This document shows positions 35,167-43,176 of a stretch of DNA of 48,925 bases, piece by piece. Source of the stretch: Alphaproteobacteria bacterium. Its GTDB lineage: Bacteria; Pseudomonadota; Alphaproteobacteria; Micavibrionales; Micavibrionaceae. The stretch lies in NCBI GenBank assembly GCA_020443075.1, contig JAGRIU010000042.1, positions 1 through 48,925 of the forward strand, written 5' to 3'. Within the stretch, counting starts at the first letter, position 1. Every line of letters starts with the position of its first letter. The notes beneath the pieces were generated by a model. It searched no databases. It was not told where the DNA came from and saw only the letters and a program-made list of their open reading frames with translations. The position numbers were made by a program, and so were the translations under genes.

Positions 35167-36069
35167 CTACGCCGGCAAAGAAAAAAGCTTCAACGCATGT
35201 TCCTCTGCCGCCAGACACGCACGCAAGCCTTCTTCATAATTTTTATACTTCAGCTCGATCCCGAGTTCGTCCTTGATCAAGGCATTTTTAAGCCGCTTGT
35301 TATCGCCGTAAAAACTACGCGCCATCGGTGACATATCAGCCTGATCAAAGGGGATAAGCGGTGGCTCCGGCTTGCTCAAAAGCCGGCACGCATAAGAAAT
35401 CACCTCATGGCTTGGCGCAGGCACATCATCACACACATTATAAGCCGCGCCGGGATGAGGCCGGTTCATAGACGCGAGCAACACCTGAACAATATCCTCG
35501 ACGTGAATACGGCTGAACACATGACCGGGCTTATCAATCCGGCGCGCCACGCCGGCGCGAATCGAATCCAGAGCGCTACGTCCAGGCCCGTAAATCCCCG
35601 CCAGTCGGAAGATATGCACCGGCAAACCATGCGCATGAAACAACGACATCCACTGCTCCTCAGCCCTCAATCGCCGTGATCCGCGCTTGCTTGAGGGACG
35701 CAGCTCCGCAGCTTCATCAATCCATTCCCCCTCGCGGTTGCCATACACGCCTGTCGTCGAGAGATAGCCGATCCATTTTAAATTCGGCATGTTTAAAATA
35801 TCATGGCCATGCGCCTGAAACGTCGGATCGCCATGATCGTTTGGCGGTGTCGAGATCAAAAGATGCGTCACATCTTTCAAGATAAGGGCCGGATCGGCCA
35901 GGGGATGCTCATAATCAAAAATATAAGCCTTTACACCGCGCTGGCTCAGAGCGTCTTTTTTGACATGATCGCGCGTCGTCCCGAGCACATGCCACCCCCC
36001 ATGACCCAAAAGCTCATGCCCAAGATAATCGCAGCTATAACCGTATCCAAAACAAAAAAGTTTATTCAT
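35167..36069 (-). CDS. NAD(P)-dependent epimerase/dehydratase-like SDR (YeeZ type)
   Basis: A 300-residue extended/atypical SDR protein. The N-terminus KLFCFGYGYSCDYLGHELL is a nucleotide-binding Rossmann strand with a modified GxGxxG. ISTPPNDHGDP, LSTTGVYGNREGEWIDE and FRLAGIYGPGRSALDSI follow, with HVEDIVQVLLASM and AYNVCDDVPAPSHEVISY further on. The catalytic YxxxK tyrosine is replaced by the SKRGSRRLRAEEQW segment, as in the SDR_a5/YeeZ group, so it may not be a classic dehydrogenase. These proteins have no settled substrate. A glutathione transferase gene lies 48 bases upstream on the same strand and is probably co-transcribed. Confidence 0.85.
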   Translation of the reverse strand: MNKLFCFGYGYSCDYLGHELLGHGGWHVLGTTRDHVKKDALSQRGVKAYIFDYEHPLADPALILKDVTHLLISTPPNDHGDPTFQAHGHDILNMPNLKWIGYLSTTGVYGNREGEWIDEAAELRPSSKRGSRRLRAEEQWMSLFHAHGLPVHIFRLAGIYGPGRSALDSIRAGVARRIDKPGHVFSRIHVEDIVQVLLASMNRPHPGAAYNVCDDVPAPSHEVISYACRLLSKPEPPLIPFDQADMSPMARSFYGDNKRLKNALIKDELGIELKYKNYEEGLRACLAAEEHALKLFSLPA

Positions 36070-36117
36070 GAACCCTTATTGGCTTGTAAAGAAAATCAAC
36101 CCAAACGAAGCGGACCG

Positions 36118-36786
36118 CTAGGTTCCGACATCCTGCAAATCGGAAACCGGAGAAAATCCCGGAATCCGGTCATCCAAAAGCGGTTGAAAGCTTTTGCGTG
36201 CACAAACCTTATCATACCAGCGTCGGGCCACCTCGTGCTCTTCCCAAGGCACATCCCCGATATAATCAATCGCCGACAAGTGCGACGCCGCCGAAATATC
36301 GGCCAAAGAAAACTGCTCTCCGGCCAGCCATTCGCGTTTTTCCGTCAAAAACCCTATATAATCGAGGTGATAATGAATGTTGGCATGCCCGGCGCGCACA
36401 GACGGCCCATGCGGCTCCCCTAGCTTCAAAACCCGCTTCATCAGCTTTTCACCAACGATATTATCCGTGACCTCGCGGTTAAACTTCCCGTCAAACCAAC
36501 TCACCAAACGGCGTGTTTCGGCCTTCTGCACCGAATCGCGTCCGATCAGATTCACATCGGGATAAACCTCATCGAGATATTCGCAAATCACCTGAGAATG
36601 CGCCAGCGTCGTCCCGTCCGGCTCAATCAGCACCGGCACATCTCCGGCCGGATTCATCGCCAGAAATTCAGTGCGCCGCTCCCATATCTTTTCAACCCGC
36701 AAGTCAAACTCCAGACCCTTCTCGGACAAAGCCATACGAACTTTGCGTGAAAAAGGATGCAGCCATAAATGAAACAGGGTTCTCAT
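36118..36786 (-). CDS. Glutathione S-transferase family protein
   Basis: A 222-residue cytosolic GST. The thioredoxin-like N-terminal domain has HLWLHPFSRKVRMALSEKG (serine as the likely glutathione-activating residue), the cis-proline motif GDVPVLIEPDG and the LAHSQVICEYLDEVYP segment, where S contacts the glutamyl group of glutathione. The all-helical C-terminal domain contains WLAGEQFSLADISAASHLS, the conserved N-capping aspartate box. It probably conjugates or reduces hydrophobic electrophiles; the substrate is unknown. The start is ATG at 36786. It is likely the first gene of a unit with the SDR protein downstream. A glutamate-cysteine ligase-like gene elsewhere in the window is compatible with glutathione use. 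Confidence 0.92.
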   Translation of the reverse strand: MRTLFHLWLHPFSRKVRMALSEKGLEFDLRVEKIWERRTEFLAMNPAGDVPVLIEPDGTTLAHSQVICEYLDEVYPDVNLIGRDSVQKAETRRLVSWFDGKFNREVTDNIVGEKLMKRVLKLGEPHGPSVRAGHANIHYHLDYIGFLTEKREWLAGEQFSLADISAASHLSAIDYIGDVPWEEHEVARRWYDKVCARKSFQPLLDDRIPGFSPVSDLQDVGT

Positions 36787-36873
36787 AACGAAACACTCTA
36801 GCGCACATTTTCAAAAATTCGCAAGTATGCGCATGCAGTTTTACGCTTAAAAAATCAGAACAGAATAAAGAAC

Positions 36874-38151
36874 TTAAGAGTCAGAGCGCGTCGCACGAAC
36901 CGTAAGACGCAATTCGACATTTGCGCCGATATAATCACCATTCTCCCATTGCCCTTGCCCTACGCCGTAATCCAGCCGGTTAAGACTTAAATCAGCATCC
37001 ATATCGGCCCGCGCTGGCTCATCGCCGTCATCATCATGGCTAATCTTCAGAGTAAAAGGAAAATGCACAGGCAAGCGTTTCCCACGCAAGGTCAAAGACC
37101 CGCTCACCTCGTACTGATCATCCCCGATATGTTGAAATGATTCGCTTTCGAAAACCGCCTGCGAAAATTGCGCGGCATCAAACCACTCGGGCGCGCGCGC
37201 TTGGGCATCACGATCTTCGCTGCCGGTATTGATAGACCCCACATCAATGCGAATCAAAACGTGAGATTGGCCCAAGTGCGACGGGTCAAAATCAATCTGT
37301 CCGTCCCAGTGATCAAAAACCCCGCTCACCGCCTGACCGAATTTCGATTCACCCGAAGGTTCAACCGAAAATTCTATCCGGCTCGCCTGCGAGTCAATCA
37401 CCCATGGCATAATCGATTCATGATCCGGCGCCAAACCAGAGTTCAGCGCCCCTTCATGCATCTCTTGAGAAGATTCGTTATACGATTCAACATCGCGAAC
37501 TTCAGAAGAATGTTCCTCCTCCCCAAAGAGCTCTTCAATTGGTTCACGGATCGCCAAAACGCCGCCGCCGATAAACAAAAGCAACAACGGAACCACAATC
37601 AAAGGGTGTGCCCCCATGCGCCGCGCCGTGTTATCTTTATCGATCCAATGATGCTTCAACGCCCCGGCAATATGCAGCGCCAAAAGCCCAACCAGACCAT
37701 ACGCCATCACTTCGTGAAGCTCCTGAAAAACCTCATGTAAAGTATGATTTTTGGCAATGGGCGAAGGAATATCGAAAAGCCCGAAAAAACTCGCCGGATA
37801 GCCCCCTGCCCATGTGAAAATCAGCCCTGAAAGCGGCATACCGATAAGCAGAATATACAATACGACATGAACCGTTTTAGAGAGAAAGCGCTCGGTTTGC
37901 GTATGCGTCGGCAAAGCCTGAGGCAGCGTATTCATGAACCGCCACCCCAGCCTCAAAGCCGCCAGCACCAACACCAAAACCCCAAGGGATTTATGATACC
38001 CGTAGACTTGAAATTTGAAAGGACCCTGACCCAGCTCACCCATTGTGAACCCGACAATGATAAGCACAAAAATCAGCAAGGCCGTTATCCAGTGAAACCC
38101 TCTGGCAACCTTGCCGAAATTCTCCAGCGTATTTTTAAATGGCAGACTCAT
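36874..38151 (-). CDS. Cytochrome b561 - YceI fusion protein
   Basis: A 425-residue fusion. Residues 1-180 are a bacterial di-haem cytochrome b561 with four membrane helices and candidate haem ligands H20, H53, H146/H160 and H94 (RGFHWITALLIF, YGYHKSLGVLVL, KTVHVVLYILL, LHIAGALKHHW). A further helix lies at about 185-203 (PLIVVPLLLLFIGGGVLA), then an acidic linker. Residues about 243-425 form a periplasmic YceI lipocalin-like domain (WVIDSQASRIEFSVEPSG; FSQAVFESESFQHIGDD; YGVGQGQWENGDYIGANVEL). YceI proteins bind polyisoprenoids, and b561 may exchange electrons with quinone. The separate yceI gene lies 17 bases upstream, so the two are one operon. Confidence 0.9.
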   Translation of the reverse strand: MSLPFKNTLENFGKVARGFHWITALLIFVLIIVGFTMGELGQGPFKFQVYGYHKSLGVLVLVLAALRLGWRFMNTLPQALPTHTQTERFLSKTVHVVLYILLIGMPLSGLIFTWAGGYPASFFGLFDIPSPIAKNHTLHEVFQELHEVMAYGLVGLLALHIAGALKHHWIDKDNTARRMGAHPLIVVPLLLLFIGGGVLAIREPIEELFGEEEHSSEVRDVESYNESSQEMHEGALNSGLAPDHESIMPWVIDSQASRIEFSVEPSGESKFGQAVSGVFDHWDGQIDFDPSHLGQSHVLIRIDVGSINTGSEDRDAQARAPEWFDAAQFSQAVFESESFQHIGDDQYEVSGSLTLRGKRLPVHFPFTLKISHDDDGDEPARADMDADLSLNRLDYGVGQGQWENGDYIGANVELRLTVRATRSDS

Positions 38152-38168
38152 GACCCTTTGTGACCTTT

Positions 38169-38801
38169 CTATGGATTACCTTTTTCGCCGCTTTGCTCGA
38201 TGCCTTCTTCTTGCCGGACGCCCTCAACCTCGATCCGGATTTGCACCTCATCTCCAATAGCGGGAACCCCGTAATTCATACCGAAATCAGAACGGTTCAA
38301 GTGCGCCGTTGCCGAAAACCCCGAGATATACTTACCACCGAAAGGATGCTTGCCCGATTTGTTATGAACCACATGCAAAGTCACAGGCTTCGTCACGCCC
38401 AAAAGCGTCAGATCACCCGTCACATCCGCCGTTTGATCGCCCGTCACCGCAATCGACGTACTCTTAAACCTCATATCGGGAAATTTCTCGACATTGAAAA
38501 AATCGGGCCCTTTAAGATGCTCGTCCCATTTTTCATCATCCATATCCAGACCATCTGTCTTGATCACAACATCGATGTTGGAATTTTCCGGATGCTCGCG
38601 GTCAAAAACAAACCCGCCATCAAAGTCCAGAAACTTACCATGTGACTTCGAAAACCCTAAGTGATCGACAAAAAACAGTATTTGCGTATGCACTTTGTCA
38701 AAATCGTAACGCTCGGTCTCTGCTAAAGCCAAGCGCGGCATCGCCAGAACCCCTAAAGCCAAAGCACTACACAACAATGATGATGGTTTTAAAAAACGCA
38801 T
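38169..38801 (-). CDS. Secreted YceI-family polyisoprenoid-binding protein
   Basis: A 210-residue periplasmic lipocalin-like protein. The signal peptide at residues 1-27 (SSLLCSALALGVLAMPRLAL) is followed by YDFDKVHTQILFFVDHLGFS, the YceI opening motif. DMDDEKWDEHLKGPDFFNV, GDLTLLGVTKPVTLHV and SDFGMNYGVPAIGDEVQIRIEV follow, all in family order. Such proteins carry a long isoprenoid such as a quinone or undecaprenyl chain in the barrel. The tail after the domain (EEGIEQSGEKGNP) is extra. The gene precedes the b561-YceI fusion by 17 bases and is probably the first gene of that unit. Confidence 0.92.
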   Translation of the reverse strand: MRFLKPSSLLCSALALGVLAMPRLALAETERYDFDKVHTQILFFVDHLGFSKSHGKFLDFDGGFVFDREHPENSNIDVVIKTDGLDMDDEKWDEHLKGPDFFNVEKFPDMRFKSTSIAVTGDQTADVTGDLTLLGVTKPVTLHVVHNKSGKHPFGGKYISGFSATAHLNRSDFGMNYGVPAIGDEVQIRIEVEGVRQEEGIEQSGEKGNP

Positions 38802-38863
38802 AGATCCTCTCCTTGCTCAAAAAGAAATACAGTTAAAGCCAACTAATCCGAAAACACAGCAAA

Positions 38864-39082
38864 TCAAGACGGTGGAAAATAATATTGATACATCAAAACC
38901 ATCCCGTAAGAAGAAAACCCAGCCACCACCCAATTTCCCAAGCCATACGTCCACTTCAAAAACCGATCATTCAGTAATTCTTCCCGGCTTTTATGCCGCA
39001 GCAGGAAATACAGCATCATCTGCCCCAAAATAAATCCGCCGATAAAACCGAAAACACCAGCTACATAAACCATATCCAACAT
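38864..39082 (-). CDS. Small two-helix membrane protein, unknown
   Basis: A 72-residue product not recognised by function. Two hydrophobic helices (VAGVFGFIGGFILGQMMLYFL at about 7-27 and WVVAGFSSYGMVLMYQYY at about 51-68) flank a charged loop RHKSREELLNDRFLKW. The GGxxxGQ pattern in the first helix suggests close helix packing. It has the same orientation as the yceI genes, 62 bases upstream of them, and is divergent from uppP. A small accessory subunit of a membrane complex is possible but unsupported. Confidence 0.65.
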   Translation of the reverse strand: MLDMVYVAGVFGFIGGFILGQMMLYFLLRHKSREELLNDRFLKWTYGLGNWVVAGFSSYGMVLMYQYYFPPS

Positions 39083-39152
39083 TTTGCTTTAAATCGGAAA
39101 AAAATCAAGCTAAGCCTCTAACCTTGAACCGTTCGTCCAAGGAACATTGAAA

Positions 39153-39977
39153 ATGGCACTTCTCCCCCTGATCATTTTAGCGCTTGTGCAAGGCCTAACC
39201 GAATTCCTGCCCGTCAGCTCCAGCGGCCACCTCATCCTCGTCCACGCCGCCTTTGATCAGGCCAAAGACTGGGACCAACGTCTCATTCTCGACGTCGCCG
39301 TCCATGCCGGAACGCTGCTTTCGGTTCTTGTCTATTTCCGCCGTGATGTTCTCAAAATGGCTCTCGGCCTCCTGAGCTGGGCCAAAGGTGACTTCAAAAG
39401 CGAAGGCGCGGCGCTCAATATCTACGTCCTGCTCGCCTCTATTCCGGTCATTCTCGCCGGTTTTGCTCTAAATGCGATAAAGCCCTCATGGCTCCTCCTC
39501 GTCGAGATCATGGCCTGGAGCACACTGATTTTCGGCATCGTCCTGTGGATTGCCGATAAAAAAGGCACTCAGGATAAAAGCCTGAAAGACATAAACCTCA
39601 AAGACGCCCTCATCATCGGCCTGGCCCAGACCCTGGCCCTCATCCCGGGCACCAGCCGCTCGGGCATCACCATGACCGCCGGACGTTTTCTCGGCTATTC
39701 CCGCACCGAAAGCGCGCATTTCTCGCTACTACTGGCCATCATCGCCATCGCCGGAGCCGGAACGCTGGCGGGAATAGAACTCATCCAGAGTGGGAGTGTA
39801 GATTTAGGACTAGACGCCCTGATCGCTGCCGCCGTATCATTCATAACTGCATGGCTATCCATCGCCATCATGATGAAATGGCTGGAAAAATCGAGCTTCA
39901 CCCCGTTTGCGATCTACCGCATTATTCTCGGCATTGTTTTACTGGCCGGCCTCTATGGTGATCTTTGGTCAAATTAG
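39153..39977 (+). CDS. uppP: Undecaprenyl-diphosphatase
   Basis: Integral-membrane phosphatase that recycles undecaprenyl diphosphate to the monophosphate carrier used for peptidoglycan and LPS; it gives bacitracin resistance when overproduced. The 274-residue protein has both BacA motifs: GLTEFLPVSSSGHL (E17; S22-H26 region) and ALIPGTSRSGITMTAGR (about residue 168-184), within seven or eight helices. The ATG at 39153 has AAGGA nine bases upstream; a TTG two codons earlier is less likely. Its stop codon overlaps that of rsmD by four bases (TTAG). Confidence 0.95.
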   Translation: MALLPLIILALVQGLTEFLPVSSSGHLILVHAAFDQAKDWDQRLILDVAVHAGTLLSVLVYFRRDVLKMALGLLSWAKGDFKSEGAALNIYVLLASIPVILAGFALNAIKPSWLLLVEIMAWSTLIFGIVLWIADKKGTQDKSLKDINLKDALIIGLAQTLALIPGTSRSGITMTAGRFLGYSRTESAHFSLLLAIIAIAGAGTLAGIELIQSGSVDLGLDALIAAAVSFITAWLSIAIMMKWLEKSSFTPFAIYRIILGIVLLAGLYGDLWSN

Positions 39978-40528
39978 GCCGCATAATCAAGAAACAGAAC
40001 CTGCGTGTCACCATAGGTTTTGCGATTTTGAACCGAAAATGACCCACGCAAATCCGGTTCAAAGATTTTATCTTCTTCCACCACGATCACCGCCTGCGGT
40101 AATAAAATTCCAGCCTCTGGCAACACATTCAAAACCGCATTTGCCAACCCTTTCCCGTATGGCGGATCAAACAACGCAAGATCAAAAGCCCCCTCCAACC
40201 CGGTCAACACGCCCGGTTTCGCGCAATCCCCCAGCACAAAGCTGCAACGATCAAGCACGCCCAGACTCTCCGCATTCCGCTTCGCCAGATCCAAAGACCG
40301 CCGCGAAGAATCAATAAACACGCACCGCGCCGCCCCGCGCGAGAGCGCCTCCAGCCCCAGCGCACCGCTGCCGCAAAACCCGTCAAGCACAACCGCCCCG
40401 TCAATCGCCGCGCGCGCAGCCAGAGCATTAAAGATACTCCCGCGCACCTTATCGCTGGTCGGGCGAATATCGCGCCCCGAAGGAGCCTCCAGCCGCCGCC
40501 CGCCAAATGCGCCGCCCACAATCCTCAT
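39974..40528 (-). CDS. rsmD: 16S rRNA (guanine966-N2)-methyltransferase
   Basis: Methylates G966 of 16S rRNA during small-subunit assembly. The 184-residue class I SAM methyltransferase has the RsmD opening MRIVGGAFGGRRLEAP, RPTSDKVRGSIFNAL, motif I LDGFCGSGALGLEALSRG, the acidic FIDSS strand and the catalytic DPPYGKGL motif in place of NPPY. It is preceded by rluB with a 10-base gap, an arrangement common in alphaproteobacteria. Its stop overlaps the convergent uppP stop by four bases, so no terminator separates the two. Confidence 0.94.
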   Translation of the reverse strand: MRIVGGAFGGRRLEAPSGRDIRPTSDKVRGSIFNALAARAAIDGAVVLDGFCGSGALGLEALSRGAARCVFIDSSRRSLDLAKRNAESLGVLDRCSFVLGDCAKPGVLTGLEGAFDLALFDPPYGKGLANAVLNVLPEAGILLPQAVIVVEEDKIFEPDLRGSFSVQNRKTYGDTQVLFLDYAA

Positions 40529-40538
40529 AGAGCAATCC

Positions 40539-41294
40539 TCATGCGCCCTGATCCTTGAAATAACCCGGAATTTGCGCCCACAATACAGCCGCCTCGACTT
40601 CCTTCACCCCGCCTTCCGGCAATTTATCCAGATTAAACGGCCCGTAAGATACGCGAATCAGGCGATTCACCTGCAACGCCAATGCGCCCATAACGCGCCG
40701 GATCTCGCGGTTTTTCCCCTCGCGCAACGTCACGCTCAGCCAGCGATTAGCCTTTCCCGCCCCGCCCGGCTCAACGACTGCGTCAATCGAGCGATACTGA
40801 ACGCCCTCAACCGTAATGCCTTTCTTCAAAGAGCGAAGCCGCGCTTCGTCAACATCGCCCAGAACCCGCACGCGGTAGCGCCGCCGCCAGCCTGTCTGCG
40901 GCAGCTCCAGATACCGCGCCAACGCCCCGTCATTAGTGAGCAACAAGAGCCCCTCGCTGTTCAAATCCAGCCGCCCCACACTCACCAAACGCGGCAATCC
41001 AGAAGGTAAAGCCTCAAAGATAGTCTTGCGCCCGCGCTCGTCTTTATGCGTCGTCACTAATCCCGCAGGCTTATGATAGAGAAACAGCCGCGTCGCCTCA
41101 GCCGACTGTAAAACTTTACCATCCACGATAATTTTATCATCCGGACCGACCACACAAGCAGGCGTTTCCAGCTTCCGCCCGTTCACCTGCACCCGCCCGG
41201 CGGCAATCCAGCCTTCCGCCTCCCGGCGCGAACACAAACCCGCCCGCGCCATAATTTTTGCAATCCGCTCGCCTTTATGCTTATTCTCGCTCAT
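40539..41294 (-). CDS. 23S/16S rRNA pseudouridine synthase, RluB/RsuA type
   Basis: The 251-residue product has an N-terminal S4 RNA-binding domain (RIAKIMARAGLCSRREAEGW) and a RsuA-family catalytic domain with D110 in SVGRLDLNSEGLLLLTND as the nucleophile. The KPAGLVTTHKDE loop and LREGKNREIRRVMGAL are also present. It converts a uridine of rRNA to pseudouridine; RluB (23S U2605-type site) is the closest match by length and context, but RsuA-type targets cannot be ruled out. The ATG at 41294 shares a CATG with the tadA start on the other strand. Confidence 0.93.
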   Translation of the reverse strand: MSENKHKGERIAKIMARAGLCSRREAEGWIAAGRVQVNGRKLETPACVVGPDDKIIVDGKVLQSAEATRLFLYHKPAGLVTTHKDERGRKTIFEALPSGLPRLVSVGRLDLNSEGLLLLTNDGALARYLELPQTGWRRRYRVRVLGDVDEARLRSLKKGITVEGVQYRSIDAVVEPGGAGKANRWLSVTLREGKNREIRRVMGALALQVNRLIRVSYGPFNLDKLPEGGVKEVEAAVLWAQIPGYFKDQGA

Positions 41295-41748
41295 GGATCA
41301 AGACACTACCTTCATGCGCGCCGCTTTGGAAGAGGCAAAACACGCCGCCCAAAACGACGAAGTCCCCATCGGCGCGGTTTTGGTCGATCCGCAAACCGGA
41401 GAGATCATCGCCCGCGCAGGCAACCGCACGCGGCAGCTCAACGACCCCAGCGCCCACGCCGAAATCCTGTGCATCCGTCAGGCTTGCGAAAAAGCAGGCG
41501 CCCAGCGCATCCCCGACCTTGATCTCTATGTCACATTAGAACCTTGCGCGATGTGCGCCGCCGCGATCAGCTTCGCCCGCCTAAACCGGATCATCTTCGG
41601 CGCTCCTGACCCCAAAGGCGGCGGCATCATCCACGGCGGACAATTCTACGAACAGCCCACATGCCACTGGAAACCACAGGTATCGCAAGGCATCCTCGCC
41701 GAAGAGTGCGGCCAAATCCTCAAAGATTTTTTTAAATCCAGGCGCTAA
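41293..41748 (+). CDS. tadA: tRNA adenosine(34) deaminase
   Basis: Deaminates the wobble adenosine of tRNA-Arg(ACG) to inosine. The 151-residue zinc enzyme has HAE (H55, E57) and PCAMC (C85, C88) in the order expected for TadA, with EVPIGAVLVDP before and RIIFGAPDPKGGG after. The ATG at 41293 is taken as the start; M8 (41314) is an in-frame alternative that would remove the overlap with rluB. Its stop overlaps that of purD by four bases (CTAA). The ribosome site would have to lie inside the rluB coding sequence. Confidence 0.94.
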   Translation: MDQDTTFMRAALEEAKHAAQNDEVPIGAVLVDPQTGEIIARAGNRTRQLNDPSAHAEILCIRQACEKAGAQRIPDLDLYVTLEPCAMCAAAISFARLNRIIFGAPDPKGGGIIHGGQFYEQPTCHWKPQVSQGILAEECGQILKDFFKSRR

Positions 41749-43034
41749 GCGGCCTCTTTCGCCGCCTTAATCGCCCGCCAGCCAATATCGCGGCGGCAAA
41801 ACCCGCCCGGCCAGTGAATCTGGTCCACCGCCTTATAAGCTTGGCTTTGCGCCTCCTGAATACTCTTCCCCAGCGCCGTCACACCCAAAACGCGCCCCCC
41901 CACGCTAAGCAAAGCACCATCCGCGCCCAGAGCCGTTCCGGCATGAAACACCTTCGCACCATCAATCCCGGCCGTAGCCTCAACGCCTTGAATCACCGTA
42001 TTCTTCTCATAAGACCCCGGATAGCCCTTCGCCGCCATCACCACGCACAGCGCCGCCTCGTCCTTCCATGAAACCCGAGCCTCATCCAGCCGCCCTTGCG
42101 CCGCCGCCAATAAAACCTCCAGCAAATCGCCCTGCAAGCGCATCATCAAAGTCTGGCACTCCGGATCGCCAAAACGCACATTATGCTCCAACAGCTTCGG
42201 CACACCGTCCACCACCATAATCCCGGCAAACAGCACACCCGTAAACGGGCATCCGTCCGCCGCCATCCCCTCCACTGTGGGTTTAATAATAGTCTCGATA
42301 ATCGCCTGCTCCAAAGAAGGGGTCATCAAATGCGCCGGAGAATACGCCCCCATCCCGCCGGTATTCGGCCCCTCATCACCATCAAAAGCCCGCTTGTGAT
42401 CCTGTGCCGAGGTCAAAGGCAAAATCGTCTGACCATCCGCCAGCGCAAAATAGCTCAACTCTTCCCCGTCCATAAATTCTTCAATGACGACTTCCGCCCC
42501 CGCCGCGCCGAAACTCCCGCCTTCCAGCATCTCTTTCGCAGCGGCAATCGCCTCGTCTTTGGAATCGCACATAATCACGCCCTTACCGGCCGCCAGCCCG
42601 TCCGCCTTCACCACGACATTGCCGGGCTGCGCTTCAATAAAAGCTTTAGCCTCTTCAAAATCCTTAAAACGCCCGTAAGCGGCTGTGGGAATCCCGTATT
42701 TCGCACATAAATCCTTCATAAAGCCCTTAGAGCCTTCAAGCTGAGCCGCCTTCGCATCCGGCCCAAACACAGGCACGCCCATCGCCTTCAACCGATCCGC
42801 CAATCCTAAAACCAGCGGCGCTTCCGGGCCCACCACGACAAAATCAATACTTTCTTCTTCGACAAACCGGCAAATCCCCTCAACATCCTCGGCCCCAAGA
42901 TCCACACAGGTCGCACATTCGCGAATTCCGGCATTGCCCGGCGCACAATAAAGGTGATCACAGCGCTCCGATGCCGCCAAAGCCCACGCCAGCGCGTGCT
43001 CGCGCCCTCCCGATCCAACCAACAAAACTTTCAT
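41745..43034 (-). CDS. purD: Phosphoribosylamine-glycine ligase
   Basis: ATP-grasp ligase of the second step of purine synthesis, joining glycine to phosphoribosylamine. The 429-residue product starts MKVLLVGSGGREHALAWAL. It contains FVVVGPEAPLVLGLADRL, the KADGLAAGKGVIMCD nucleotide loop, the GPNTGGMGAYSPAH signature and NVRFGDPECQTLMMRL. The ATG at 43034 (AAGGAG upstream) is preferred over an upstream alternative start at 43058. It is convergent with tadA, with overlapping stop codons, and lies downstream of putA on the same strand after a gap of about 140 bases. Confidence 0.96.
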   Translation of the reverse strand: MKVLLVGSGGREHALAWALAASERCDHLYCAPGNAGIRECATCVDLGAEDVEGICRFVEEESIDFVVVGPEAPLVLGLADRLKAMGVPVFGPDAKAAQLEGSKGFMKDLCAKYGIPTAAYGRFKDFEEAKAFIEAQPGNVVVKADGLAAGKGVIMCDSKDEAIAAAKEMLEGGSFGAAGAEVVIEEFMDGEELSYFALADGQTILPLTSAQDHKRAFDGDEGPNTGGMGAYSPAHLMTPSLEQAIIETIIKPTVEGMAADGCPFTGVLFAGIMVVDGVPKLLEHNVRFGDPECQTLMMRLQGDLLEVLLAAAQGRLDEARVSWKDEAALCVVMAAKGYPGSYEKNTVIQGVEATAGIDGAKVFHAGTALGADGALLSVGGRVLGVTALGKSIQEAQSQAYKAVDQIHWPGGFCRRDIGWRAIKAAKEAA

Positions 43035-43176
43035 GGAATAATTTCTCCTTATCACCAAAATTCTTGGCGCTTAGTCTTTTCAATTTTCTTTTTCACCAGA
43101 CACGAGGAGCGCAGTGTATAGAACATACATAAGCGACGAGTAACGCCGTGAAAAAGGAAAGTGGGAAGACTATACC

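Noticed and set aside
43059..43176. Possible small gene or RNA between putA and purD
   Set aside because: No open frame with a ribosome site and no stable hairpin was seen; it is probably just the promoter/leader of purD.
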